Positions 44,150 through 54,123 of a DNA stretch of 64,000 nt are shown here, one piece after another; the stretch's first letter is position 1; each line of letters begins with the position of its first letter. The notes beneath the pieces are model-generated. The model saw only the letters and a list, made by a program, of their open reading frames with translations, made no database searches and was not told where the DNA came from. Position numbers and translations under genes: made by a program. This stretch comes from Verrucomicrobium sp. BvORR106 (GTDB taxonomy: Bacteria > Verrucomicrobiota > Verrucomicrobiia > Verrucomicrobiales > Verrucomicrobiaceae): the NCBI RefSeq assembly GCF_000739655.1, contig NZ_BATR01000162.1, positions 183,553-247,552 of the forward strand, written 5' to 3'.

Positions 44150-44467
44150 ATGAGCTTCACCTTTGCTCCGCTCCGCTTGTTGATCCTGCTGGTCTGTCTT
44201 GGTGCCTTCTACGCTTTTGGAGGTTTTGACGTCCCCATCCCACCAGAAGAAGGGTATCATGTCCCGGCCAAGGTCAAGCAAGCGTGGTTGCGGTGTGTGC
44301 TTATGTTTGTGGTCGGAGCTGTCAGCGTCTCTTTGGTGGACCATCATGTGGGTCTGTTTGAACCCACCAATCTGCGAATCATCTACGTCATCATCGGCCT
44401 AGTCCTCATGATCGGAGCAGGTCTTTGGCTGAATGCGCTCAAGACCGCCGTGGCTGGCGGCGGCTGA
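44150..44467 (+). CDS. Small three-helix membrane protein, paralogue of 43151-43429
   Basis: The 105-residue product begins MSFTFAPLRLLILLVCLGAF, then a loop of about 20 residues longer than in its paralogue (IPPEEGYHVPAKVKQAW), then VSVSLVDHHVGLFEPTNLRI and a third hydrophobic segment. The second loop motif DHxxGLxEPxN is shared with the paralogue and is likely to matter for function. No known family. Convergent with the giant dehydrogenase gene, 42 bases away. Confidence 0.7.
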   Translation: MSFTFAPLRLLILLVCLGAFYAFGGFDVPIPPEEGYHVPAKVKQAWLRCVLMFVVGAVSVSLVDHHVGLFEPTNLRIIYVIIGLVLMIGAGLWLNALKTAVAGGG

Positions 44468-44509
44468 GCGATCAATTCGCACACGAGGTGCTGCACAAGA
44501 CCTCAGTCG

Positions 44510-47500
44510 TCACTTGCCTTCGCCCTTCAGGAAGGCCAGCAGGTCCGCCATCTGTTCTTTGCTGATTCCGCCTTCCAATCCGACAGGCATGAGGGAGGCA
44601 TCGAGGCTCTTCATCTTGCTGATCGTACCGCGAGGCACCACCTCAGTGATCCCGCCCGCCATCTTGACCGTCACGGCGTCGGCTGATTCTGCAGCGATCA
44701 GTCCCGAGACCATGCGTCCTTCCCGGGTATCAATCTGATAAGCGCTCCAGCGGGCTTCCACCATCCGGTTGGGATCCAGGATATCACTGAGCAGCGCCTC
44801 CTTCTCCTTTAGCTTTACGTCCGTGATATCTGGGCCCACGTCCATACCCTCCCCCTTCACCTTGTGGCAGACCATGCAGATCGTCATGAAGACCACTTTA
44901 CCTTTCGCAGCATCACCCTGCATGGAGAGGCAGTCTTTATAGCTTGCGATCACTGCCGCACGGTCTTCGCTCGGCCGGCCGAACAACTTCTCTGCGAGCT
45001 CACGCAATGGCTTGCTGGAGGTGTGCAAGTAACGCCAGCGGGTTTCAGCATCCACAAGACCTTTGGAGATCTCACCGCGCTCAATGCGCTCAAAGAATCC
45101 CTGCACCGTCTTCCCGTTGCCCGTGAGCATGGCCACCACCTCGCGCTTGGCCGCGGGCCCCAGTGTGGGCAGCAATTCGTAGAGCAAGGAAGATGTCTTG
45201 TCGGCACCATACTTCTTGAGCAAAGGCAGGGCCGCCGCACGCACCGCTTCCGGCTGCCCATCCGCCAGCAACATCCGGAGCACGGGTTCAGCCTTGTCCC
45301 ATGATCTCTGGGCCAGCAACGGCAACACCGCCAGGCGCTGTTCCACTGGCGCAGCGCCATCCGCCATCACGCGGTCCACTTCAGAGAGAAGCGCATTGAT
45401 TTCCTTCGCGGCGGCTTGATACGGAGCAGGTGCCTTGGCAGCCAGTTCCGCGAGAGTCCCGACTCCCAACTTCTTGCCCGACTTGGGCAAGCCTTCCGAA
45501 AGCCCCTGCAGAACCGCCGGCTTCCACCAGAGCAACTTGCCGGGTTCTTTGTTGAGGACCGCAAGCGATGCTGCAAAATCATCCGCCTGCGCGTCTGCCG
45601 CCGATGCCGAAGCGAGTGCTCGGATGAACTCGGCGCTTTCCACCGAGTATGATGCCGCCAGCGGTCCCCTCAGCACCTCGGAAAGGACCTTTCCAGCTTC
45701 CCCCTTGGATTCCGCCAGAACGGCACGGTTGATCCAGACGTCTCCTGCAAACCGGCCTGCATCAGCGGCTCGTGCTCCAAAGCTCTGCCCGCCGGTCAGG
45801 ATCTGCATGAAGGCTGCCCGGGCATCTGTTTCAACCCGATTCATGGCTGCTGGTGACAGCGTGACTTCATCAACCATCGGCACGATGAAGGCGGACGACA
45901 CCTCTTGCAGCCGGGGACTGGCCTTGGCGTCCACCTGCAAGGTCTTCTGCATAGCCCCACCACTACCATCCGACGCAGGCACGCCCATGCCATGGTCACG
46001 CGATGACAGCGACACCTCGTTCATGGCCAGAACGTGCAGACGGAACAACTCGGTCGGCTTCTGCTTGGCCACCGCCTCCCAAAAGCCCTTCAGCTCCTCC
46101 GTTTTCTTTTCAAGCAGCACCCGCTGCGCCGTCTCCCGCTGCCAGGCATTTTCATGCCCCAGCCACGCCACCAGTCCTGCAACGTCAGTCGGAGCAGCGG
46201 CAATTTTGCGAAGCTTGCCTTTGCCCCCCTTGGGCACCACCCGCCAGATACGGCCTTCGTTCTCTCCCTGCCTCATGTCATGCGTCTTCGCGAACTCCTC
46301 CGGGAAGAACCGTGCGTGGTCGATGTAGCGACGGTAGATGTCGCACACATACATCGCACCGTCCGGCCCGGTCGTCACATTGACCGGCCGGCACCATTCG
46401 TCCCGGCTCCGGAAGAACTCCGTGTGCTCCCCCACCCGCGTGGCTTTGAAGCTGGCTCCTTTGGGTTCAGGATGATAACGCACCATCAACTGACCGGTCG
46501 GATCCGGCACAAAGATCTCGCCTCTCAATTCCGGCATCAGATCGCCGCGATACACCCCCAGGCCGCAGGCGGCGGTATGGGTCCCCGCATGCGCATCCGC
46601 CGTGGTGTGAGACAGCATCAGCGGGTACACCCGCGTCTCCGCTCCGAAAGGCCCCACATCCTCCGCACCACTTGAGATGCCCGCATTGGGATTGCGCATC
46701 ACCGCTTCATAGGGCATGACCGCAAACATCACTGGATTCCGGTTAGAGCAGAAGAAATGACGTCCCCAGTCGTCAAAGGAAGCACCAAACTGCCCGTAGC
46801 CAGATGCTGGTTTGAGCCGGCCCGTCACCGGATTCCACTTCAAATTGGTCCGGGTGAAGTTCAGCTTGCTCTCAGGAGACTCGGCCGGGTAGATCTCCTT
46901 CGTGTCCAGTCCATTGTTAAAGTACAAGTGTCCATCCAACCCCCAGCGGGGGGAGGAAACTTGCAACTGGGAGTGGTTGGGGTTGAACCCCTCGACCAGC
47001 GGCTTGCGCTCATCTGCCACGCCGTCGCCATTGGTGTCCCTGAGGAAAAGGATCTGCGTGCGGGTGGTTGCGATAAGCCCGTCTTTGCAAGGGGCGAGCC
47101 CCTGCACATGGTCCACCTCAGCAGCGAAAGTCACAGCCCTGTCGTACTTGCCGTCCTGATCATCATCATAGAGGCATTGGATCCGGGACAAAGGCGGCTT
47201 CCCCGGACCTGCGCCCAAGGGATAGTCGATCATATCCGCCACAAACATCCGTCCCTGGGCATCCCAGCAAACTTCCACAGGATCTTTCACGAGAGGCTCA
47301 GCCGCAACCAACTCCACTTCGTAAGCGCCATCCAGCTCAATGGATTTACGAGTCTCCTCAGGGGACCAGGCGCTCTCCCGGCTCTTCCTCACCGGAACAT
47401 TGGTGCCGCCCGATGCCGATGCCGGATTCCATGTTTCCTTGAACTTGCCCAGGGGATGAAGTTCAAAGCGCCGCACCAGCATCTCCGCCCCTTCCGTCTG

Positions 47501-48268
47501 CAGACAGATTCGCCCCTCCGCCGGCTTGCACTCCAGCGCCTCATTCACCTCCACGCCGTTCACATAGTAGGTCAGCTTGTCCCCTTGGGCGACCACCTCC
47601 ATCCGGGTCCATTCGTGGAACTTCGACTGCACATCGTTCTTCCCATAGAATCCCGCCTTGTCCGCCCAGTCAGGATCACGCTTCGCCCAATTCAGCCGCT
47701 TTGGCTTGCCATCGGCCCCCATGGGCAGCTTCTCCGCACCGCGCTGCCACACCAGCTCCCCATCGCGATCTTTGACGAACTCGCCGGTCATCGTGGTTGG
47801 CACCAGCGTGCCATCCTCGGCCTTGCCCGGAAGCACCAGGATATCTCCCGTGCCCCCTTCAATGATCTGAGCCTCAATGCTGGCCAGCCAGGTGCCGCCC
47901 ACCGAACCTTCAGGCCCGTGCCCGTGCACCAGCACTCCGTTGTCACGGGCCTTGTTTTCTCTCGAACCCATGGTCGGCCCCGGGAACTTGTACTCGATCA
48001 CCAGGTGATAGTCCTTGTAGTCCGCCTTGGTGGCCAGATAACCAAAGCCGCGGCCGCTGATCTTGAGCTGCCCTTCGTCACCGAACGTCCAGATCTGCTC
48101 CGGGGAGTCCTTGAGCGTCTGCTTCTGGCTGACAAAATACGTCACCCCTCCTGACTTGATGGACTGCAGGAGATCCACTTTGGCCGTCGGCACCTCCGCA
48201 CCGTGAAGCAACGGACTCATGGTGGTCAGGGCGATGAAGTACGCGGCAGGAATACGACGAAAGGTCAT
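44510..48268 (-). CDS. Giant DUF1080-dehydrogenase-cytochrome c fusion, second copy in window
   Basis: The 1252-residue protein begins MTFRRIPAAYFIALTTMSPL, a signal peptide ending near LLHGAE; ATG 48286 is also in frame because of a 14-base direct repeat. In order it has DUF1080/3-keto-disaccharide hydrolase (about 60-255, with SVGGTWLASIEAQIIEGG), then the PVC membrane-bound dehydrogenase propeller (about 300-690, YEVELVAAEPLVKDP, DTNGDGVADERKPL), HEAT-like helices (about 700-1100) and a haem c domain with C1131-x-x-C1134-H1135 in the phrase CMVCHKVKGEG. It lacks the LamG domain of the 15709 protein. Electron transfer from an oxidised glycoside to haem is the natural guess. Substrate unknown. 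Confidence 0.85.
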   Translation of the reverse strand: MTFRRIPAAYFIALTTMSPLLHGAEVPTAKVDLLQSIKSGGVTYFVSQKQTLKDSPEQIWTFGDEGQLKISGRGFGYLATKADYKDYHLVIEYKFPGPTMGSRENKARDNGVLVHGHGPEGSVGGTWLASIEAQIIEGGTGDILVLPGKAEDGTLVPTTMTGEFVKDRDGELVWQRGAEKLPMGADGKPKRLNWAKRDPDWADKAGFYGKNDVQSKFHEWTRMEVVAQGDKLTYYVNGVEVNEALECKPAEGRICLQTEGAEMLVRRFELHPLGKFKETWNPASASGGTNVPVRKSRESAWSPEETRKSIELDGAYEVELVAAEPLVKDPVEVCWDAQGRMFVADMIDYPLGAGPGKPPLSRIQCLYDDDQDGKYDRAVTFAAEVDHVQGLAPCKDGLIATTRTQILFLRDTNGDGVADERKPLVEGFNPNHSQLQVSSPRWGLDGHLYFNNGLDTKEIYPAESPESKLNFTRTNLKWNPVTGRLKPASGYGQFGASFDDWGRHFFCSNRNPVMFAVMPYEAVMRNPNAGISSGAEDVGPFGAETRVYPLMLSHTTADAHAGTHTAACGLGVYRGDLMPELRGEIFVPDPTGQLMVRYHPEPKGASFKATRVGEHTEFFRSRDEWCRPVNVTTGPDGAMYVCDIYRRYIDHARFFPEEFAKTHDMRQGENEGRIWRVVPKGGKGKLRKIAAAPTDVAGLVAWLGHENAWQRETAQRVLLEKKTEELKGFWEAVAKQKPTELFRLHVLAMNEVSLSSRDHGMGVPASDGSGGAMQKTLQVDAKASPRLQEVSSAFIVPMVDEVTLSPAAMNRVETDARAAFMQILTGGQSFGARAADAGRFAGDVWINRAVLAESKGEAGKVLSEVLRGPLAASYSVESAEFIRALASASAADAQADDFAASLAVLNKEPGKLLWWKPAVLQGLSEGLPKSGKKLGVGTLAELAAKAPAPYQAAAKEINALLSEVDRVMADGAAPVEQRLAVLPLLAQRSWDKAEPVLRMLLADGQPEAVRAAALPLLKKYGADKTSSLLYELLPTLGPAAKREVVAMLTGNGKTVQGFFERIERGEISKGLVDAETRWRYLHTSSKPLRELAEKLFGRPSEDRAAVIASYKDCLSMQGDAAKGKVVFMTICMVCHKVKGEGMDVGPDITDVKLKEKEALLSDILDPNRMVEARWSAYQIDTREGRMVSGLIAAESADAVTVKMAGGITEVVPRGTISKMKSLDASLMPVGLEGGISKEQMADLLAFLKGEGK

Positions 48269-48283
48269 GGCGGCAGGAATACG
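48243..48283. repeat. 14-base direct repeat at the start of the giant dehydrogenase gene
   Basis: GCGGCAGGAATACG occurs at 48243-48256 and again at 48270-48283, 27 bases apart. On the gene's strand it encodes RIPAA twice and duplicates the start region, which creates a second in-frame ATG. A slippage-type tandem duplication of nine codons. Confidence 0.55.
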
Positions 48284-48565
48284 CATCAGGCGACAAGAGT
48301 ATTACTATTTCCATCACAAAGTGCCCGCCGACTTTCAGCACCGCAAGCCAATTAAGCCCCCAATCCCTCTATTTACAAGGAACTGGGCATTTTCATATCA
48401 GTGTCACCACCTCCGTCCCCGCTGCGAGATTGTCACCCAACATGATCTTTTTGTAACACCCACGCCATAACCCACCTTCTTCCTTTCCAGACGCTATGCA
48501 TTGCCTCGTCTTGGACGTATGATGAATGCGGATCTCTACCCAGCCCTTGCACATTTTCTATTCCG

Positions 48566-49928
48566 ATGCGCGCCTGCTTTCTCCCGTTGCTCGTTATCGG
48601 CGTTATCGGCAGGCTGACCACTCCCCTCTCCCTCCAAGCTCGGGTCCAGGGTGATTTCCCCTCTGATGTCGCGTTTCTGCTGGACCAGTTCGAAGCGCAT
48701 GCTGCCCCACTGCTCACCGCCAAGAAGATCGACCGGAAGGCCGTGCGCACCGAGTTCATTGCGGCGGCTCCCACCGCGACATCAGACCATTATCAATACC
48801 AATTGGTGTCCCGCCTTGTCAGTCGGCTCCAAGATGGCCACGCTGGCATCACTCAATCCACGATCAAGCCAGACGACCTTTCAAAAGGGCAGGCGTTACA
48901 CCGGCCCCAGAGTGCACCTCGTGGTGAGCAACGACACCGTGCTGATATGGGCTGCGTTCAAGGATGCGGAACAGGCAGGGCTCAAACCAGGGCAGCGGGT
49001 GAACCGCATTGACGGAAAGCCTGCGCTCGATTGGCTCAAGCAACAATCCGAGGCATTGCAAGAACGTGGGTTCAGCTTCTCAACGCCCCATCAAGCACTC
49101 TACGCCGCGTGTCATTGGGGTCTGGCGGACTGGGAAGGAATCGAGATCACCTTCGAAGTCACTACCGCTGCCAGCGAGGAACCGACGATCAAACGCCAAC
49201 GCAACGGCGGCCCGAATTTCGCGCCTATTGTGCCCATCTTCCCGCCAGAAAATCTACAGACGGTGGGACGCCAGAGCTATGGGCAATCCGCAGACGGCTA
49301 CTGCTACATTCACCTCCGGGACATCCCAGGCAATCTCCCTCAGCAACTCGATCAGATCCTGAAATGAAAGCCCTCGGCGACATCCCTGGCCTGATTCTGG
49401 ACATGCGCGCCTATGGCGGCGGTGGCAGTGATCACGAAGCCGTGCTCGGGCATTTCCTTGCCAAAGGCCAATCACTCGGTCAGCACCGTGGGGTTTCCGA
49501 GCCTCCCTTCACCGGCCCCCTGGTGGTCATCGTGGATGCCGGCGCGCGTTCCGCAGGCGAGACCATCGCCGGCATGTTCAAAGAAGACGGCCGCGCCTAC
49601 ATGATCGGAGACACTCCTACACCCGGCACCTCCTCCCAAAAGCAAGCCATCACCACCCCAAGCGGGAAGTTCACCATCCGCTTCTCCGTCCGGAGCAACA
49701 TGCAACGTTTCAACAACGGCCGCGGCATCGAAGGCATTGGTGTATTACCCCCATGAATTCGCCTCTGTCTCAGCCATCGATCTGCTAAAACGAGAAGATA
49801 CCCTGATCAAACGCGCTGGGTCGCTGCTCAACCAGGGACTTCCCAAAGACGTGGTCAACGACCTGCCACAGCAACCTTCATCTCTCAAAGGCACTCTGAT
49901 CAAGGTGTCGTCACCGTCAATTTCATGA
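48566..49928 (+). pseudogene. S41-family (C-terminal-processing-like) peptidase, broken by three frame changes
   Basis: Parts of one secreted S41 peptidase occur in successive frames. From 48566: signal peptide MRACFLPLLVIGVIGRL and an N-terminal helical part ending QDGHAGITQSTIKPDDLSKG. Then from about 48890: a PDZ-like part with DAEQAGLKPGQRVNRIDGKP and ends at a TGA at 49365. Then from 49364 in a third frame: LILDMRAYGGGG, the catalytic GARSAGET and GIGVLP. Then from about 49745: HEFASVSAIDLLKREDTLIK, the usual C terminus, stopping at 49928. The catalytic Ser motif is intact, but no single frame joins the parts. The third change lies in a run of five C. Either a decayed gene or assembly/sequencing indels. 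Confidence 0.75.
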
Positions 49929-52900
49929 ATCGCCGTCCTCCACTACTAGTCGGAACTTTGAACTCGTGCACATCACCGACGCCTGAGTCCAACACCGGTG
50001 TCCAGGAATTGGCGGAAAGGTCCGGGCTGGCTACGGCACCATACGTAACCCCGGTCACTCCTGCGGGAGCCGTAAACCGGATCACCAAATACTCCCCTTC
50101 CAAGAAAGGCTGAGGCGTCTGGCCCGCACTGTTCTGCTTGGGATGGAGACCAAACGCGTACTCCAGGACATTAGGCAAACCGTCCCCATCGAAGTCAAAG
50201 AGGTCTGCCGCGCTGCCTGAGTTAGCAGTTGTGCTGAAATGAGTCTGCCGCCACCCTTGTTGAGCCGAGAGCCCGCTGCCTGTCAACTGTATGATAAACG
50301 GGTTTTCGTCCGAATCATTACTTTCGATATGCAACTCTGCCGAAGAGGCACCTGTATATTGTGCAGTAAATGAAACCGTGAAGCTGGCAGAAGATTCAGC
50401 TTCAAGTGTAGCAGGCGATTGACTGGTCACAGCAAACCCCAAAGCACTATCCCCATGAATGGCGACCCCGTTGATCGTCAATGTGCCGCCGCTGGTGTTG
50501 CGCAGAGTAAACTGCCTCGCGTTTGGCACACCTATGACAGAGTTGCCAAAACTTACAGTGTCCACATTGGAAACCAAATCCTTCGTTACCGGCTGCTCCA
50601 GCACCAATTCCGGGAGTGTTGAGTTGAAAGCAATTCTTGTTTCGAGCAAGCTCGCACAGGTGTTGTATCGTCCGCTCGCAACCCGGGCTCTCCCCCTCAA
50701 CAGACCTGACTCTGGCATCGTCACACCATTGAGCTCCCACCCCTCACTCGTCCGGGCGCCCGTGCCGAGCCGGGTCCATGTGCCGCCTCCATCTGTTGAC
50801 GTGTCAAAGGTGACCCACTGGGCTTCCGGAGCGCTTCCGCCTCTTCGCCAACGTACCGATCCAAGATTAGGACGACTCAGAACATCCACTGCCGCGTCAT
50901 TGTGCAGTACCACGATCTTGTTCCGCGGGAGCGTGTTCACCTTGCTGAATAACCCTGTCACCAGGATCTTCCCCGAGGGTAGCAGCGTTGCGCCGGACAC
51001 CTTAGAGTCGAAACCCAAACCCAGTCCAAAAGCAACATCGACACTTCCCGTTGAGGCCGTACGTACGAGCGAGTTTTCGATGTATGTGCCATCACTACCT
51101 ACGAACATGCCTTGGTGGTGCAGAATCCCGCCGTCAGCTTGCAACCCGACCAAGCCCTCCTGATTATCAAGCAGACCGAACTCTGCATCGACTGCGCCGT
51201 TTGCCTGGAGTCTGACAACTCGGGAAAAGGAGTCGATAGGCGCAACAAGTATCTTGCCATCCGGTGCGACCTGCATCCCTCCCACGAGCGACGTAACACC
51301 ACTGTTGAAACTCACATCCAGTGCGCCTGTTGAGCTGAGGCGGGCGATGTAGCTGCGCGTCACAGATGGAGTCGGGAAACGTCGAGTGTAGCCAAATCCC
51401 CCACCAATCAAGATAGAACCGGTCGGCTCCACTAAAATGCTGAGCATTTGACCAGAGAATGTTGCAAACGACGGGGTAGTATTAAATCTGAATGCTCCGT
51501 CCAGCGAACCATCAGGCATCAACCGAATCAGCTTGCCCGAACTACTTGTACTATTTGCAACCAGGATTTTTCCATCAGGCTGCAATGCAATACAATCAAC
51601 TCCCTGGAGCACTATTGGCTCCGGGGGGAAGGCTGAATCGAGACCCCCGTCAGGCATCAATCGCACAATCCCGGCTTGGTTGACCCCGTTGTAAGTGGTA
51701 AAATAGCCAGCCACCAGGATTTCACCGTCTTCTTGGACGGCGATAGAACTAATCTGTCCATTGCATCCGGTTCCCGAATCAAAAGAGAGATCCAACTCAC
51801 CAGTTGACAGTACACGAACGAGACGATTCGTGCCGCTCCCTTCAAAAGAGCCGCCAATCAACATCTTCCCATCAGGCTGAATCGCGACTGCATTGGCTTC
51901 ATAGACTACAGAACCTTGAAAACTCCAGGAAGAATCCGGCACTCCTGGACCAACGCGCATCAACACCAAGTCATTACCCGTACCGCCTTGGTAACTCGCC
52001 TGAAACAAGAGTCGCGCCCCGTTCCATGACGCTTGGATATAGCCACCTTCTGGAAGATTGGCAAAAAAACCATCTATCTGACTGCCCGAGGTGTTGTTCA
52101 CCAAGGTGAGGATTGACGCCTTGGCAGGAGAATACCCCAACTCCAGACTGCCAATTTCTTTTCCAGTAGGTGAATAACCTTCCGCCACCAATGGTGTCGA
52201 TGAGACACTGGAGAAGACTGCTGCCGGCACCGTGTCCACCGACTCACCGAAAAGCGCTACCTCGAAAATAGACTCATCCCCGTCGTTGCTGGCTATTCTT
52301 AACGTCGCAGTTCGCGCTCCCACACCGGTGGCTGTAAACCTCACAACGATTGCATCGTTGCTTCCAACCCGATGCTTGTCCCTTGGGGATTGAACCAGTT
52401 CAAAGGAAGAAGCATCTGGCCCAACAATATTTGCACTAACATTCTCCAGCGCTGCGCCTCCTTCATTGGTCAATGTCAATATCCTGGAGATTGCTGCTGT
52501 TGAGGGAAGCGTTCCAAAATGGACCTGACCCGATCCGGCGATAAGCGGGCGCCCCACTGGCTGCTGTAAGGCAATTTCGGGCGATGCCTCTCCCAGTTCA
52601 AGGATCTCTTCCTGCGTCGCGCCGCCAACGTAAGCACGGGCTCTCATCGCCCCGTTTGCCCATGGCAAATTGCCAGTCCACTCCCAACCGTCAGTACCTT
52701 TGGCCCCTCGCCCCAGAAACTGAACCTCGCCGGTCGGAGACAAGTACTCAAACTCAGTCCACGATGCCTCCTCCAAGGATCCTGTCCGTTGCCAGAAGAG
52801 GCGGGCGGTCTCCATTGTGAATACAGAAACTGCATCTTCACGCTGAAGACGCTCCACACCCCGAGAAAAAAATCCTCCAACAATCAGTCTTCCATCGGGT

Positions 52901-53967
52901 TGTGAAGAAAGACAGGACACCTGCCAATCTAACGAGGCAACAAACGTAGAATCCAGAACTCCGGTCGATGATAGTCTGGCAATATTATTGCAGGCGTTCC
53001 CGTTCAATATCGAGAACCCTCCCACAACGACTATCTTCCCGTCAGCTTGCAAGGCGAGTGCGTCGACCCCCCCTCCTGACAAATCCACCGACGCAAGGAC
53101 AGACTCAATAGAACCATCTGCATTCAGGCGAACTAATACCGGTGCCGACTGTGAACTTGAAGAAAATCTCCCTCCGACCACCAGTTTGCCACTAGGCAGT
53201 GCCGCAACAGTCCTCACACTGGGATAAGCATAGCCAAAGTCTGTCAGAAAATCCTCATCCACCGCCCCATCGGGAGTCAGCCGTGCGAGCGCATTGCGAG
53301 TGACCCCATGAACACTCCTGAAGTTCCCTCCAATCAGAATATGGCCTCCTGCGAGGACTTTCAACACGGTAACCATTCCGTCGGTGGGAACTTCTACGAT
53401 AAAAGTGGCATCTTCTTGTCCATCTGGATTCAATCGAATCACATCGTCTCCCCCGCTCCCTGAAGCCCGTCTTGAGATTAGGATCTTGCCATCGTCCTGG
53501 ATAGCAACGGCCCTGACAGAATTTCCTACCACTGGTCTGAAACCGAGATCGATTGTTCCATCAGGGTGCAATCTCACCAGACCAGGTTGATTATGGCCGT
53601 CGAACTTTTGAAAATGGCCGCCAACAATTATTCGACCATCCCTTTGAACGGCGATCACTGCGGTCGCATGATCGAAGCCTGCTCCAGCGTCAAAACCAAG
53701 GTCTAGATCGCCATCGGGCAGCAATCTTGCCAGGTAAGACCGCCTCCACCCATCAATGGTCGTGAACCCGCCGCCGATCAAAATTTTGCCATCAGGTTGT
53801 ATAGAAAGACAATTGATACCAAAACGACTTTCTGCATCGGGAGAGAATGTCGGATCGAAGTCCCCAGGGGCGGAGAAGACCGGGAGGCAAAGTACCAATA
53901 CTGCAAGCAAAGTACCCCAAGCCGACCAGTAACGACACTCTATTGGATAATAGGCTATATTTCCCAT
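49900..53967 (-). CDS. Large secreted delta-60-repeat protein with choice-of-anchor-D domains
   Basis: The 1355-residue protein starts MGNIAYYPIECRYWSAWG with a signal peptide ending near VFSAP. It has two blocks of delta-60 repeats, about 55 residues each with the core LxPDGxIDxxF: six in about 40-390 and six in about 690-1070. After each block is a choice-of-anchor-D (ASPM/HYDIN-like) beta domain (about 475-580 and 1150-1255, e.g. VSFGNSVIGVPNARQFTLRN). The C-terminal 100 residues (DFDGDGLPNVLEYAFGLHP) are typical of Verrucomicrobia surface proteins. Function of delta-60 proteins is unknown; a propeller-like adhesive or structural role is plausible. Its 3' end overlaps the end of the S41 remnant by about 29 bases. 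Confidence 0.86.
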   Translation of the reverse strand: MGNIAYYPIECRYWSAWGTLLAVLVLCLPVFSAPGDFDPTFSPDAESRFGINCLSIQPDGKILIGGGFTTIDGWRRSYLARLLPDGDLDLGFDAGAGFDHATAVIAVQRDGRIIVGGHFQKFDGHNQPGLVRLHPDGTIDLGFRPVVGNSVRAVAIQDDGKILISRRASGSGGDDVIRLNPDGQEDATFIVEVPTDGMVTVLKVLAGGHILIGGNFRSVHGVTRNALARLTPDGAVDEDFLTDFGYAYPSVRTVAALPSGKLVVGGRFSSSSQSAPVLVRLNADGSIESVLASVDLSGGGVDALALQADGKIVVVGGFSILNGNACNNIARLSSTGVLDSTFVASLDWQVSCLSSQPDGRLIVGGFFSRGVERLQREDAVSVFTMETARLFWQRTGSLEEASWTEFEYLSPTGEVQFLGRGAKGTDGWEWTGNLPWANGAMRARAYVGGATQEEILELGEASPEIALQQPVGRPLIAGSGQVHFGTLPSTAAISRILTLTNEGGAALENVSANIVGPDASSFELVQSPRDKHRVGSNDAIVVRFTATGVGARTATLRIASNDGDESIFEVALFGESVDTVPAAVFSSVSSTPLVAEGYSPTGKEIGSLELGYSPAKASILTLVNNTSGSQIDGFFANLPEGGYIQASWNGARLLFQASYQGGTGNDLVLMRVGPGVPDSSWSFQGSVVYEANAVAIQPDGKMLIGGSFEGSGTNRLVRVLSTGELDLSFDSGTGCNGQISSIAVQEDGEILVAGYFTTYNGVNQAGIVRLMPDGGLDSAFPPEPIVLQGVDCIALQPDGKILVANSTSSSGKLIRLMPDGSLDGAFRFNTTPSFATFSGQMLSILVEPTGSILIGGGFGYTRRFPTPSVTRSYIARLSSTGALDVSFNSGVTSLVGGMQVAPDGKILVAPIDSFSRVVRLQANGAVDAEFGLLDNQEGLVGLQADGGILHHQGMFVGSDGTYIENSLVRTASTGSVDVAFGLGLGFDSKVSGATLLPSGKILVTGLFSKVNTLPRNKIVVLHNDAAVDVLSRPNLGSVRWRRGGSAPEAQWVTFDTSTDGGGTWTRLGTGARTSEGWELNGVTMPESGLLRGRARVASGRYNTCASLLETRIAFNSTLPELVLEQPVTKDLVSNVDTVSFGNSVIGVPNARQFTLRNTSGGTLTINGVAIHGDSALGFAVTSQSPATLEAESSASFTVSFTAQYTGASSAELHIESNDSDENPFIIQLTGSGLSAQQGWRQTHFSTTANSGSAADLFDFDGDGLPNVLEYAFGLHPKQNSAGQTPQPFLEGEYLVIRFTAPAGVTGVTYGAVASPDLSANSWTPVLDSGVGDVHEFKVPTSSGGRRFMKLTVTTP

Positions 53968-54123
53968 TCTAGACGATCATACACAAGTTTTTTTGCAGAC
54001 AGTTGCACCAACTGCATCGACGTCAATCATCTAAAACATAAGCCACTGTCCAACGCTCGAGCGGCGACCACTTCGCCCATGACGTCCGTCGTTCTGACGA
54101 CTGCTTCCGCCGTAGCAAGGATC

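Noticed and set aside
46757..48154. 465-codon open frame antisense to the giant dehydrogenase
   Set aside because: No signal peptide, domain or coherent composition; it is the antisense shadow of a GC-rich gene with strong protein homology on the other strand.
49031..49756. Second and third parts of the S41 peptidase as two translationally coupled genes
   Set aside because: The ATGA overlap at 49364-49367 could mean coupling, but the fragments each lack domain ends and two further frame changes lie near 48890 and 49748; one broken gene is simpler.
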